Positions 32,669 to 45,269 of a DNA stretch of 64,000 bases are shown in pieces. Source of the DNA: Ashinkailepas kermadecensis (Eukaryota; Arthropoda; Thecostraca; Neolepadidae). The first letter of the stretch is position 1. Each line of letters begins with the position of its first letter. The DNA lies in NCBI GenBank assembly GCA_034440615.1, contig JAOTOM010004369.1, forward strand, positions 118,501-182,500, read 5' to 3'. A program made the position numbers and the translations under genes. The notes beneath the pieces are model-generated. The model saw only the letters and a list, made by a program, of their open reading frames with translations, was not told the DNA's origin and did not search any database.

Positions 32669-32692
32669 ACAGGCGGACAGCTGTCCGCCTGT
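32669..32692. repeat. 24-bp perfect palindrome
   Basis: The left arm ACAGGCGGACAG (32669-32680) is the exact reverse complement of CTGTCCGCCTGT (32681-32692), with no spacer. A further GTCCGCC follows immediately. Confidence 0.95.
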
Positions 32693-33345
32693 CCGCCGGA
32701 CAGCGCGCCGAACCGTGCCGCCGCCGTCTGGCCGAGGCTGGGGCTGAGCTCAACATCGACAGCTAGTCGTGGTGGTGTTACGCTCTACGACGGAATGACA
32801 TCAGCATGCAGCTGTTTACGAATGTCAGACCCTCGCCGCTCAAAACTCGGAATTCGGCGAGCTGTCCTACGCAGAGCCATAAAGGCTCCTGTTCACTAGA
32901 ATTGCATGTGGTGACACAATGGCCGGCAGAAGCGGTGGTTCAGCGAAGCGAGGAAACCAATAGCCTAGCTCCGACAACTTTTACAGGAACGGTTTGACAT
33001 GTGTTGGACATGCTAACAAGTTGTCCAATCGAGCGTGCACAGTCTTCTAACTCGGGACACACATGAATTTCGAAGCCTGCAATTCAGCTGCGATCGCTTC
33101 ACGCTTGACGAGCTGGACTCTCTCAGTCTTTACTTAGTAGTAAGTCTACTTGCTCGAGATTGGTTGTCCACTTCGTTGAACAGGACTTCTGGGCATGACT
33201 TCGATCAAACCTTCTGAAAGTGTCTGGACAGAAAGTGCTCTTCCATCTGCTGCCGACGTGTGTTGGTGGGCGAAATGCCGTCCGAAGACAAACATCAAGC
33301 CGCTTCCGGACAGCTTCCAGACAGTCGTGAGACAGCAGTCAGAGG

Positions 33346-33348
<3 letters not shown>
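32693..33348. other. unassigned sequence
   Basis: No gene or repeat is recognised. Confidence 0.4.

Positions 33349-33376
<28 letters not shown>
33349..33376. repeat. (CA)n microsatellite
   Basis: About 14 CA dinucleotides without interruption. Confidence 0.95.
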
Positions 33377-33600
33377 TTCAGCGTCCGGTTGTTGTCAGAC
33401 AGTCGCAGGAGAGTCGTCAGACAGTCTCATACAGTCGTTGTGCAGTCACCAGTCAGTCGCCAGATAGTTAGTCAGCCGTCATATCTCGCGTTAGACAGTC
33501 GCCAAACAGTAGTAGTTAGTCAGCCTTCATATCTAGCGTTAGACAGTCGCCAGTCAGCCGCCAAGTAGCCGTCACACAGTTGTCGGACAGTCGCAGGCTA
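33377..33600. repeat. degenerate CAGACAGTCG-type repeat
   Basis: GTCAGACAGTCGC, GTCAGTCGCCAGA and TATCTCGCGTTAGACAGTCG words recur. The last one, with its CAGCCTTCAT context, is duplicated about 60 bp apart. Confidence 0.7.
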
Positions 33601-33675
33601 ACACCGGATACTTCTCACGGCTACTGTCAGACACGCCGGACACGGTCGACAGAGGAGGCAGTGTGCTGTGGCGGC

Positions 33676-34141
33676 ACGGCCGGCGGCGGGCGGGCGGCGG
33701 CGGGCGGCGGGCGGCAGGCGGCAGGCGGGCGGCAGGCGACTGGCGGCAGGCGGCGGGCGGCAGGCGGCGGGCGGCGGGCGGCAGGCGGCGGCGGCCGGCG
33801 GCAGGCGGCGGCGGCAGGCGGCAGGCGGCGGCAGGCGGCGGCAGGCGGCCGGCGGCAGGCGGCAGGCGGCAGGCGGCAGGCGGCGGCAGGCGGCGGCGGC
33901 GGCCGGCGGCAGGCGGCAGGCGACGGCGGCAGGCGGCGGGCGGCAGGCGGCGGCAGGCGGCAGGCGACTGGCGGCAGGCGGCGGGCGGCAGGCGGCGGCA
34001 GGCGGCAGGCGGCGGGCGGCAGGCGGCATGCGGCAGGCGGCAGGCGGGCGGCGCGTGGCGGCAGGCGGCGGGCGGCAGGCGGCGGCAGGCGGCGGGCGGG
34101 CGGCGGCGGCGGGCGGCAGGCGGCAGGCGGCGGCGGCGGGC
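33676..34141. repeat. GGCGGCA/GGCGG array, very G-rich
   Basis: Runs of GGCGGCAGGCGGCGGCAGGC extend for about 465 bp with no stop in the plus frames. Apparent open frames of 222-323 residues (plus) and 189-290 residues (minus) consist almost entirely of Gly/Ala/Arg/Gln or Pro/Ala/Cys/Arg periodic residues and are artefacts. The plus strand is a G-quadruplex candidate. Confidence 0.95.
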
Positions 34142-35049
34142 ACGCACCACCGGCCACCGGCCGCCACATCGGCTGCGCGCGTCGCCGCCAGACGAGCTCA
34201 CAAAACCGCCGCCTTCCGCCGCCTTCCGCCGCCTTCCGCCGCCGCCGGCGTCCCTTTCGACGCTGTCGGCCGTGATGGATACCCCCAATATCACGATTCT
34301 GCGCCATCGCCGCCGCCTGCTTTCCCTTTGAACCGTATGCGCGGGAAGGGGTCCGACACGCGCCGGCCCCCCTTCCGGCCGGACGGGCCCGTCCGGCGTC
34401 CGGCCCCCTCCTGTCATGAGCAAATATTTGATAATAAAGAGCAATTTGAGCGTGAGGCTATCACGTCGGCAGTTGATTTCGTGAACAAAGAAAAGATGAT
34501 AAGCCGATGGTCACGGTTTGATCGGTTTGCTTACTCGGGCGCAATTGACATGCTGAGGGTGCTCCGAGGGTCTCAAACCTCGCCGGAAACCGACGTCGGC
34601 AGCATATTCCCCAGGGACACGCAGCGTCTCGCAAGTTGAGCGCCACATGCAAATCTTCAGAGGACTGAGCCGGGGGATTTGGGGAAGCGTCGAGTCATCG
34701 AGGGATTTCAGTGGCGTTAGTGGGCGGCGCCCCGCCGGAACATTATTGATGAAGAGGACGGCTTACGGCATTAGCCGTCTGAGGCTCATATCCAGCCAGC
34801 GCGCCACAAAGAAGCGGGGCGGAGCCCAATGGAGCCCTCGTGGGCTCTAGCGGACACTGATACACCGCCTGGCGGCCTGAACCAGTCTCAGCGTGGCTAC
34901 AGGGGAAGCAAGCCCTTCAACAAATTCGCGGAGCGTCAAATCCTTCCACACAATGACTATTGTACCTATCCACCATTTTCCTTCCGAGCACACTAACAGA
35001 CAATCAACTTATTCCGCACATTCATAGTGTAGATAATTCGGAGTACCAT
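34142..35049. other. unassigned; (CCGCCTTCCG)n at 34208-34250
   Basis: CCGCCTTCCG repeats about four times. The rest is unrecognised. Confidence 0.4.
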
Positions 35050-35160
35050 CTGGAAGTCCCAGAACTTCTTGTGGCTTGAGTGATAGTCCAGAGAAACCTC
35101 GTCTGGACGGCAATAACTCTGAAAGAACTGCTGCTAACTGCCCTCCATTAACTGGACTTT
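35050..35160 (+). repeat. unclassified interspersed repeat R2, copy 1
   Basis: It shares TGGCTTGAGTGATAG, TCTGG and CTGGACTTT in the same order and spacing with 44104-44215, with about 70% identity between them by eye. The ends are undefined and no class is recognised. Confidence 0.55.
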
Positions 35161-35536
35161 CAAACGACAGCGGGCGGCGGACGAACTCGCGCCTGGCTGC
35201 CGGCGAAAACTCGAAGTGACTCTGTGCTCAGAGCAGCCCACAGCTCACCCGCATCGACAGCTCCTCAGCGACTCCCTGAGTGCTGGGGACATCCGCACCT
35301 CACCAATCTGCGACCGCGTCATAGAACCCGCCTCACCCGGCGGAAGTCACGACGGTAATGATAATCATATGCTATCGACACTGATAATGATAATCAATAT
35401 AATATAATAACGGGCCCACAAATTAGCAACTTCTTTTTTCACTTGATCGATGTGACAGGATGTAACTTTTATACACCATTCGTACATAGTCACATGTCGT
35501 CTTTCATGGAGGCTTTTTCCGTGGCTACCGGATGGA

Positions 35537-35672
35537 CCGGAGCTGAACTGCAGGAGCTGAACTGCAGGAGCTGAACTGCAGGAGCTGAACTGCAGGAGCT
35601 GAACTGCAGGAGCTGAACTGCAGGAGCTGAACTGCAGGAGCTGAACTGCAGGAGCTGAACTGCAGGAGCTGA
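35537..35672. repeat. 14-bp TGCAGGAGCTGAAC array, about 9.5 copies
   Basis: Perfect tetradecamers from the first GAGCTGAACTGCAG to GAGCTGATCG. Confidence 0.95.
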
Positions 35673-35861
35673 TCGTCACAGCGCAGTGACAACGGAGCTA
35701 ATCAGCGCTGAGAGGGCGTGTCAGCAGCCTCTCAGACTGTCCGTCCAGTGTGACGGTCACTCACCGACCTGACCCAGCCACTCAGCGGTGGTCGGTCGGC
35801 AGCCATCGATCTGCGAGGATCGACCATCACTCACGAGTGGTCACCTATCAATCGTGAGTGG

Positions 35862-36105
35862 CATCAGTCATCAGCCATCAGTCGTCAAGGCATCAGAATA
35901 ATCGGTAGTCAGTTATCAGCCATCAGTCGTCAAGTCATCAAAATAATCAGTAGTTAGTCATCAGCCATCAGTCGTCAAGTCATCAGAATAATCAGTACTC
36001 AGTCATCAGCCATCAGTCGTCAAGTCATCAGAATAATTGGTCGTCAGGCATCAGCCATTAGTCGTGAAGTCATCAGAATAATTGGTCGTCAGGCATCAGA
36101 CATCA
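35862..36105. repeat. 45-bp CATCAGCCATCAGTCGTCAA minisatellite, about 5 copies
   Basis: CATCAGCCATCAGTCGTCAA followed by GTCATCAGAATAATCAGTAG recurs at about 45-bp spacing. Some units are shortened. Confidence 0.9.
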
Positions 36106-36400
36106 GGCTAGCAGGAGTCAGCCAACTTTTATAAGCCGTTAATCGCCAGGTCGAGGAATCGGACAATTGTCGGGATGTGGAACAAAGCTCCGCATAGCTC
36201 CGGCACATCGTGAAGGGGGAGAAGAGAAGGGAGTGTTAGCAGACCCCCTCGACATCATCCAGTGAAGCGTTAACTACGCTGTAACCCTGGCATGTTGTAG
36301 TTACGACTACAATCAAGACAGTGCTGACAGACTTCGGGCAGCCAAAAAAAAGGAAGGGTGCCGTCAGTGCCGTCAGTGCCGTATATGGCACAGACGGCAC

Positions 36401-36436
36401 TTCGTAACTCATGGCATATATGCCATGAGCTACGAA
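36401..36436. repeat. 36-bp near-perfect palindrome
   Basis: The arms TTCGTAACTCATGGCATA and TATGCCATGAGCTACGAA are reverse complements at 17 of 18 positions, with no spacer. The central 22 bp (36408-36429) are perfect. GTGCC/GGCAC inverted words also lie just upstream at 36377-36391. Confidence 0.95.
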
Positions 36437-36780
36437 ACATTCCGAGTAAGACACGGATCTTCGAAGGAACATTGCACGAATCAAAATTCGAGATAACCAT
36501 GCTTACCTTGCCAATATAAATGCTTACTCCCCATCATATTCCGTGCTTGCTCACCCTGTTCAAATGAGCATGTCACATAAAATGTGAGAAAATTACATGT
36601 CTAAAGTAAAAGCGCGAGCGGAACTTGCAATATCAGAATGCAATAGCCTCCAAAAAAAACCACATTTTTGGTGCGGCAGGATGAGGAGAGGGAAACGTTC
36701 AATGACGATGCGCTTCCGAAATTCAGTAGCCACTTCAGGAGCTCCTGGCTGTGAGTCAACCAAGCCGCACATCAACGATT

Positions 36781-38166
36781 GTCACGAGATCATCAGTAGT
36801 GTCATACACCACTGTCAGGAGATCATCAGTAGTGCTATGCACCGCTGTCAGGAGATCATCAGTGGTGCTATACACCGCTGTCAGGAGATCATCAGTAGTG
36901 TCATACACCGCTGTCAGGAGATCATCAGTAGTGTCATACACCACTGTCAAGAGATCATCAGTGGTGTCATACACCGCTGTCAGGAGATCATCAGTAGTGT
37001 CATACACCACTGTCAGGAGATCATTAGTAGTGTCATACACCACTGTCAGGAGATCATCAGTAGTGCTATACACCGCTGTCAGGAGATCATCAGTGGTGTC
37101 ATACACCACTGTCAGGAGATCATCAGTAGTGTCATACACCACTGTCAGGAGATCATCAGTAGTGCTATACACCGCTGTCAGGAGATCATCAGTGGTGCTA
37201 TGCACCGCTGTCAGGAGATCATCAGTAGTGCCATACACCGCTGTCAGGAGATCATCAGTAGTGTCATACACCACTGTCAGGAGATCATTAGTAGTGTCAT
37301 ACACCACTGTCAGGAGATCATCAGTAGTGCTATACACCGCTGTCAGGAGATCATCAGTAGTGTCATACACCACTGTCAGGAGATCATCAGTAGTGTCATA
37401 CACCACTGTCAAGAGATCATCAGTGGTGTCATACACCGCTGTCAGGAGATCATCAGTAGTGCCATACACCGCTGTCAGGAGATCATCAGTAGTGTCATAC
37501 ACCACTGTCAGGAGATCATCAGTAGTGTCATACACCACTGTCAGGAGATCATCAGTAGTGTTATGCACCGCTGTCAGGAGATCATCAGTAGTGTCATACA
37601 CCGCTGTCAGGAGATCATCAGTGGTGCTATGCACCGCTGTCAGGTGATCATCAGTGGTGTCATACACCGCTGTCAGGAGGTCATCAGTAGTGTCATACAC
37701 CGCTATCAGGAGATCATCAATAGTGTCATACACCACTGTCAGGAGATCATCAGCAGTGTTATATACCACTGTCAGAAGATCATCAGTAGTGTTATACACC
37801 ACAGTCAGGAGATCATCAGTAGTGTTATACACCACTGTCAGGAGATCATCAGTAGTGTTATACATAGTGTGTATATCATCAGTAGTGTTATGCATCATAG
37901 GAGATCATCAGTAGTGTTATGCACCACTATCAGGAAATCATCTGTAGTGTTATACACCACTGCCAGGAGGTCATCAGTAGTGTTATGGACTACCGTCAGA
38001 TCATCAGTAGTGTTATACACGACTGCCAGATCATCAATAGTGTTATACACCACTATCAGGAGATCATCGGTAGTATTATACACCACTGCCAGGGGATCAT
38101 CAGTAGTGTTATACACCACTGTCAGAATATCATCAGTAGTGTTATATACCACTGTCCGGAGATCAT
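36781..38166. repeat. 33-bp minisatellite, about 42 copies
   Basis: The unit is GAGATCATCAGTAGTGTCAT followed by ACACCACTGTCAG. Substitutions are limited up to 37700. After that GTTATACACC variants dominate and units are lost or shortened. Because 33 is a multiple of 3, frames of 532 and 298 residues (plus) and 380 residues (minus) stay open with 11-residue periodicity. These are not called as genes. Confidence 0.95.
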
Positions 38167-40304
<2,138 letters not shown>

Positions 40305-40900
40305 TTTCGGCTGTTGTCTGGACACTATAAATTACTATTAAAAAACGTTTTGCGGATTTCCTCAATCGTCTGAGGGAAAGTCAGCCCGAGCCATCTGTCG
40401 CTAGGGTGGACGCCAGACAAAGAGTGCGGCTTCTGTTGGTGGCGCGCTGGTCCCTTCAGATGAGCTCGGCGTGCCCATCACGCGACGTCGTCGGGCCCTG
40501 ATACCTCCGGGCCGAAGCTCTTATGAAGGACGCCAGCCGGTGCAGGCCAATCTGCCCCTTCTGTCCGCGCGGAAAAACGCCCAGTGCGGCTAGATTGCCG
40601 TGCGCCGCAGCTTCTTCCGCGTGCGGAGGTGCAATTCCCTCACGAGCTCCTGAGGGCGGCGCAATATTGTCAGCAAAGACTGTCGCTGGAATTTACATGA
40701 CGGCGTCTTCTGGAGACGACTTACAAACACACTAAGAGAACATATGGCGTACTAGCACTAACAACCATTGTGAAATGATTTTTAAGATGATAAAAATACA
40801 ATTAAATGCAGGGAGGCGAGTGGAAATGTTGAGTACACTACGATAAGAGCAATAAACACAGGATAAACACAACTTTCCCTACCAAACCCACTAAGATATG
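40305..40900. other. unassigned; GC-rich block 40430-40700
   Basis: CpG-rich segment with short open frames that I do not recognise. Confidence 0.35.
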
Positions 40901-41145
40901 CCACCAACACATACGAGCCAGAAATCAATATGGGTGCCCACCCACTGGCTTACAGATGGGAGGAAACCACGCTTTGGAATAGCCCTGTGCAAATGTCGTT
41001 CTTGATTAGGCACCTTTGAGCCAAAGGTGACGAAGGTGGAATATTGTCGATCTCCTACTACTTTATGCATTAATGTGGTTTTAAGTCTACTCTTCAAATG
41101 AGATCGCGGATGGGCATAAAACATGCCTTTTGACATACAATTGCA
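40901..41145 (-). repeat. unclassified interspersed repeat R1, copy 2
   Basis: This is the minus-strand homologue of 20840-21100. It carries a longer open frame of 89 residues (41160-40891) including TTLMHKVVGDRQYSTFVTFG and RAIPKRGFLPSVSQWVGTHI. The other copy has lost this frame upstream. I do not recognise the family. Confidence 0.7.
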
Positions 41146-42140
41146 TTGCTTGAAAATCATATCTTCAATTATGTTTTAAATTTTCATTGGCTTCATCTCT
41201 CAAATGACGAGTGAAAGGAACAGTGGTGGAATCGTTATTAATCTGTCCCTATTATCAGAATAGAATGAGCTAGACCGGAGGGTCGGACGAGCTGCATCAT
41301 GCTTTTCCTTAAATTACATTACACTTAAACTACATTAAATTTAAACTACTTAAGTTGTAGGCGATGAGTAAGAGACATGCTTTTTAGTGTCAATTGCGCT
41401 TTAACATTATAGTGTCACTCATAATTGCTGTTTAATCGATTTAATCTGCTGGTGGCGACCCTGGCCGGCGTCACTAACCACGTGATATTACCAAATAAAA
41501 ATATGTGGTTTGTCACTACTTCTTGGTAAGTTCCTACAAACAAGGACTGAGGCTAAATATCCCAATTAATAACTATAAAACGACCAAACCGCCACGTTCA
41601 CAACGTCAAGAACTGCCAAATGTCCGCGACTATTTCACCAGGGCGAGGCCATCAGGTAGGAGCACGTAGTCCGCAGCGGAAAATAGTTGTCCAAGGAATA
41701 GGAATTTCGTGCACAGACACGGAATCTGTAAAGAGATCTGCTGCATACTCCGTGCTCCTACCTGTGTTTGGTGGTGCTCAAATCTGCTTCAGTCAAACTA
41801 TGGCGGAAATTGGCAGTTCTTGGCATAGGGAACTAGACGGTTTGGGCGTTTTTAGAATTGTTCATGGGATATTTAGCCTCGGTCGAAACAATATACAAGA
41901 CATCGGGTAAAGCGCTTCATGTTGGGCAGCGCCAAAGCTGGGCAGCGTTGGGCAACTTTTGGAGCATTCTACCCAGCCGATGTAGGGTGGGTAACCCTCC
42001 TCCCTCCTTCCCACCTCAGTCTTACGCAAGCGCAAGCAGCACTGTAATCTGTGTTGTCATAAGATGACAATCGTGGCACAGTAATCTTGCGGTCAGAAGT
42101 GATGTCATGTTTTTTTACTTGGAAAAACGGAAGATTTAAA
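41146..42140. other. unassigned AT-rich sequence
   Basis: No gene or repeat is recognised beyond AACTACATTAAATTTAAACTAC-like short duplications at 41325-41350. Confidence 0.4.
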
Positions 42141-42844
42141 ACATAAAGTCATATAAGTGCTTAGACTTAATAAGAGCCACAAGGGCCCATCCAGTTAAAT
42201 CTGTAAATGGAAGATACCATAAGACCGGTAAAAAGACCCACCCCAACCATCACCACATCCTAAAGAAACCGTCCACCAACGTCCCACACACCTATCAATG
42301 CCAATCTACCCTAGCTATCCAGCCTTATTCCCTTGATCCCTCTTAACACATGAGGATGGAATACCTTACCAATCATTTTCAAACTGCATCCATGCCGGCT
42401 GAAAGGGGTCTGTGCCGTGCACATTTACTTAGCATAACTCTCACCCCATCCATCACAAATTAGAACTCAAAAACAAGATTTTCCTGTTAAAAATTGTCCA
42501 CCCTACTTTTAAATACATTCAATGAGGAACTCCCCACAACATCAGCAGGCAGCCTATTCTACTGATCAACAACCGTTTGACTGAAGACCTGTTGTCGCTT
42601 AACTGTCCTACACCTCAACTTGTCTAACCTGAATTGATGACCCCTATGCGATACTCTGAACCGAAGAGCATCATTGAAATTGACCTGATCTAGCCCCTCA
42701 ACAATTTTGTACATTTCAATTATGTCCCCCCTTAATCTCCTATACTTGAGTGAGTGCATATCTAATGCCATAAGCCTTTCTCCATATTCTAAGTTACCTA
42801 TTTCATTGATGAGTCTAGTGGCTTTACACTGCACTCTTTTCATC

Positions 42845-42922
<78 letters not shown>

Positions 42923-43000
42923 TTGGTATAGGTAGCGGCTCCATGCTTGTATAAAATATTCCAAGTGGGGTCGCACATATGCCAAGTACAATTTAATATA
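42141..43000 (-). pseudogene. CR1-like LINE 3' end (copy B), split by (AT)n
   Basis: On the minus strand the coding part begins near 43000 with LYLAYVRPHLEYFIQAWSRY, the conserved RT C-terminal block. It is interrupted by the (AT)n tract and continues MKRVQCKATRLINEIGNLEY, LDMHSLKYRRLRGDIIEMYK and VKRQQVFSQTVVDQ, which stops early. The 3' untranslated part (to 42141) is about 90% like that of the plus-strand copy at 59361-60091 by eye. It ends GATGGGCCCTTGTGGCTC ... ACTTTATG. The early stop and interruption make it non-functional. Confidence 0.85.
42845..42920. repeat. (AT)n microsatellite inside the LINE
   Basis: About 37 AT dinucleotides with one extra A. It interrupts the LINE frame exactly before the MKRVQ block. 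The other copy has only ATATAAATATG at this point. Confidence 0.95.
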
Positions 43001-44103
43001 ATAGTGCACGCGCTCTCCCTGCTGGCAGATAATTCGCACCAATAATGCTGGCAGGTGCTTTTGGTTTGCAAGAACTAAAGAAGTTGATGCGCTACAATGT
43101 TCATGAACAGCAAGTAGGCTGTTCATGAAGTTCTTCCCTCTTCATTTTAACGCCAAACAGTGTTACAATCGTGGTTGCCTTTGTAACCCAACTGCATTGT
43201 TTTGGCCGACCGTTCCCGAATCAAAACAGGCGTTTGTACTCCTCATCCATGATAGACCATAACTTCGGAGATGCCTGAAAGCATACCCTGAAATTACTCG
43301 CCACGAAATGGTCAACGACATCGAATGCTGTGCAATGTGCACGATATGTACACATTACGTCTGCAGGACTGCTCATACATGCCCTCTGCCTGTGTTGCAG
43401 GCCACCGTTGCCGTGCAGGCCACCGTTGCCGTTGCCATGGCTCATGCCTTGGCATGAGACCGCAGACCGCCGTTACCTGCCGTCGACCACAGGACTCTGA
43501 CCGCTCCGACGGCTCGCTATTTCCTCCAATCGCTGCACTGTGGAATGGCCTGATGACTTGTCAGCCGCCGCTAGTCACCTGACACAGTCCCAGATAATAT
43601 CTCGCCGTGTGGTGGACACTCGACCAAGCCCACCCATAACAAGCCGTGGTGAGACCGGCTAAAGGTACGTCGAGGCCGCCGATATCACATCCGGCACCTA
43701 TGGCCGTCAGGGTGGGTACCACCGACACGGTACATTGCATGTCTCGATCCCTCCAGGTTCATTACTCGCTAGTGTTCAGAAAGACCGCTTCTCTCGGCCA
43801 CCGACCGAAGCCGCTTGGTTCAGCTTACATTGCAGGAGGGACCCTGTAGTGCGTTTTGGACGGGGGAGAGTTTCTTTCCAATCCGCATTCGCCAAAATAT
43901 CAGACGCTGAGAGGAGGACAACAAGAAAATGTCAGGATATGTCGGTAGTCAGGGTGCATCAATACCATGAGGCCACCAAAGTCAAATGTCGAGGCCATCT
44001 CAGGTAAATCGTGCTCAACACACCAAGATCGACTTGACTTTGTCTGACTTGACTTGGTTTGCGAGACATGGCTTTATCTGTAGCTGCAGCAAACTCGAGG
44101 CTG
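43001..44103. other. unassigned sequence
   Basis: GCAGGCCACCGTTGCCGT is tandemly duplicated at about 43396-43430. No gene is recognised. Confidence 0.4.
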
Positions 44104-44215
44104 CTGGCAATCCCCGGCTTCCACTGGCTTGAGTGATAGCTTATTGAACTTCATCTGGTTCGCGAAAGTGTGATTCAGAAGTGCCGCTGCGACTGCTCGA
44201 TATTAGCTGGACTTT
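44104..44215 (+). repeat. unclassified interspersed repeat R2, copy 2
   Basis: Homologous to 35050-35160 in the same orientation, with shared TGGCTTGAGTGATAG and CTGGACTTT. No inverted repeats or coding signal are seen. Confidence 0.55.
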
Positions 44216-44255
44216 AGCATAAGCAATATCGGCGGCAGCCTGCAACACGTGATCG

Positions 44256-44815
44256 CCGCCGACGACGGGTCATGGCCGACTGACTGAGCGGGGACGAGCA
44301 TCATCCCTGCGGGGGCGGCACCAGGTGGTGACACGCCATCACGTCACCGACGACGGGCCATGGCCGACTGACTGAGCGGGGACGAGCACCACCCCCGCCG
44401 GGACGGCACCAGGTGGTGACACGCCCTCACGTCACCGGCGGCGGGCCATGGCCGACTGACTGAGCGGGGACGAGCACCATCCCCGCCGGGACGGCACCAG
44501 GTGGTGACACGCCATCACGTCACCGGCGGCGGGCAGTGGCCGACTGACTGAGCGGGGACGAGCACCACCCCGCCGGGACGGCACCAGGTGGTGACACGCC
44601 ACCACGTCACCGGCGGCGGGTCATGGCCGACTGACTGAGCGGGGACGAGCACCACCCCCGCCGGGACGGCACCAGGTGGTGACACGCCACCACGGCACCA
44701 GGTGGTGACACGCCACCACGTCACCGACGACGGGCAGTGGCCGACTGACTGAGCGGGGACGAGCATCATCCCTGCGGGGGCGGCACCAGGTGGTGACACG
44801 CCACCACGTCACCGC
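44256..44815. repeat. 88-bp GC-rich minisatellite, about 6 copies
   Basis: The unit includes GGCCGACTGACTGAGCGGGG, ACGAGCACCACCCCCGCCGG and CACCAGGTGGTGACACGCCA. A 26-bp piece around CACCAGGTGGTGACACGCC is doubled once (44683-44720). CACCAGGTGGTG is itself an inverted repeat in every unit. Confidence 0.95.
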
Positions 44816-45269
44816 CACGTGTCGGTTATGACGACACAATCACGTGGCATGCGGGCTGTGACGTTGCATCCCGACCGCAGCGGGAGGAGGAGCAGTTGAC
44901 GACGCGCAGCCGGCGAGGTCCCAACACGAACACCGGTCAGATGGGTCACACGAGATACATGAACGGAAGCCACTGTGGCCGGCATCGGTCGACCGAGAGC
45001 ACATGTGGATGCATAAGCTATACACGGTGCCACGCGAGCTAGAACATCGGCTCACACGGCGTGGCCATCCGGGGTCGGCGTAAGTGTCGTCCTACCCGGG
45101 GCAGGTACACTGCAATAACTATGATTCTGCTGCATGATTCAACACCGAAAACTATGGTCAAAGTATGACTTCGCTACTGTCTAACAATGCAATGTGTTAA
45201 ACTCCTGGCATCATAAACATCATTCTCGCTGCGGACTGATTTTTCTGTTGATCACGACGATCGCACCGA
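44816..45269. other. unassigned sequence
   Basis: No gene or repeat is recognised. Confidence 0.4.

Noticed and set aside
33572..34639. Overlapping 189-323-residue frames rich in Gly/Ala/Arg or Pro/Ala/Cys
   Set aside because: Produced by the GGCGGCA array. Four or more frames are open simultaneously, which is not expected of a real protein.
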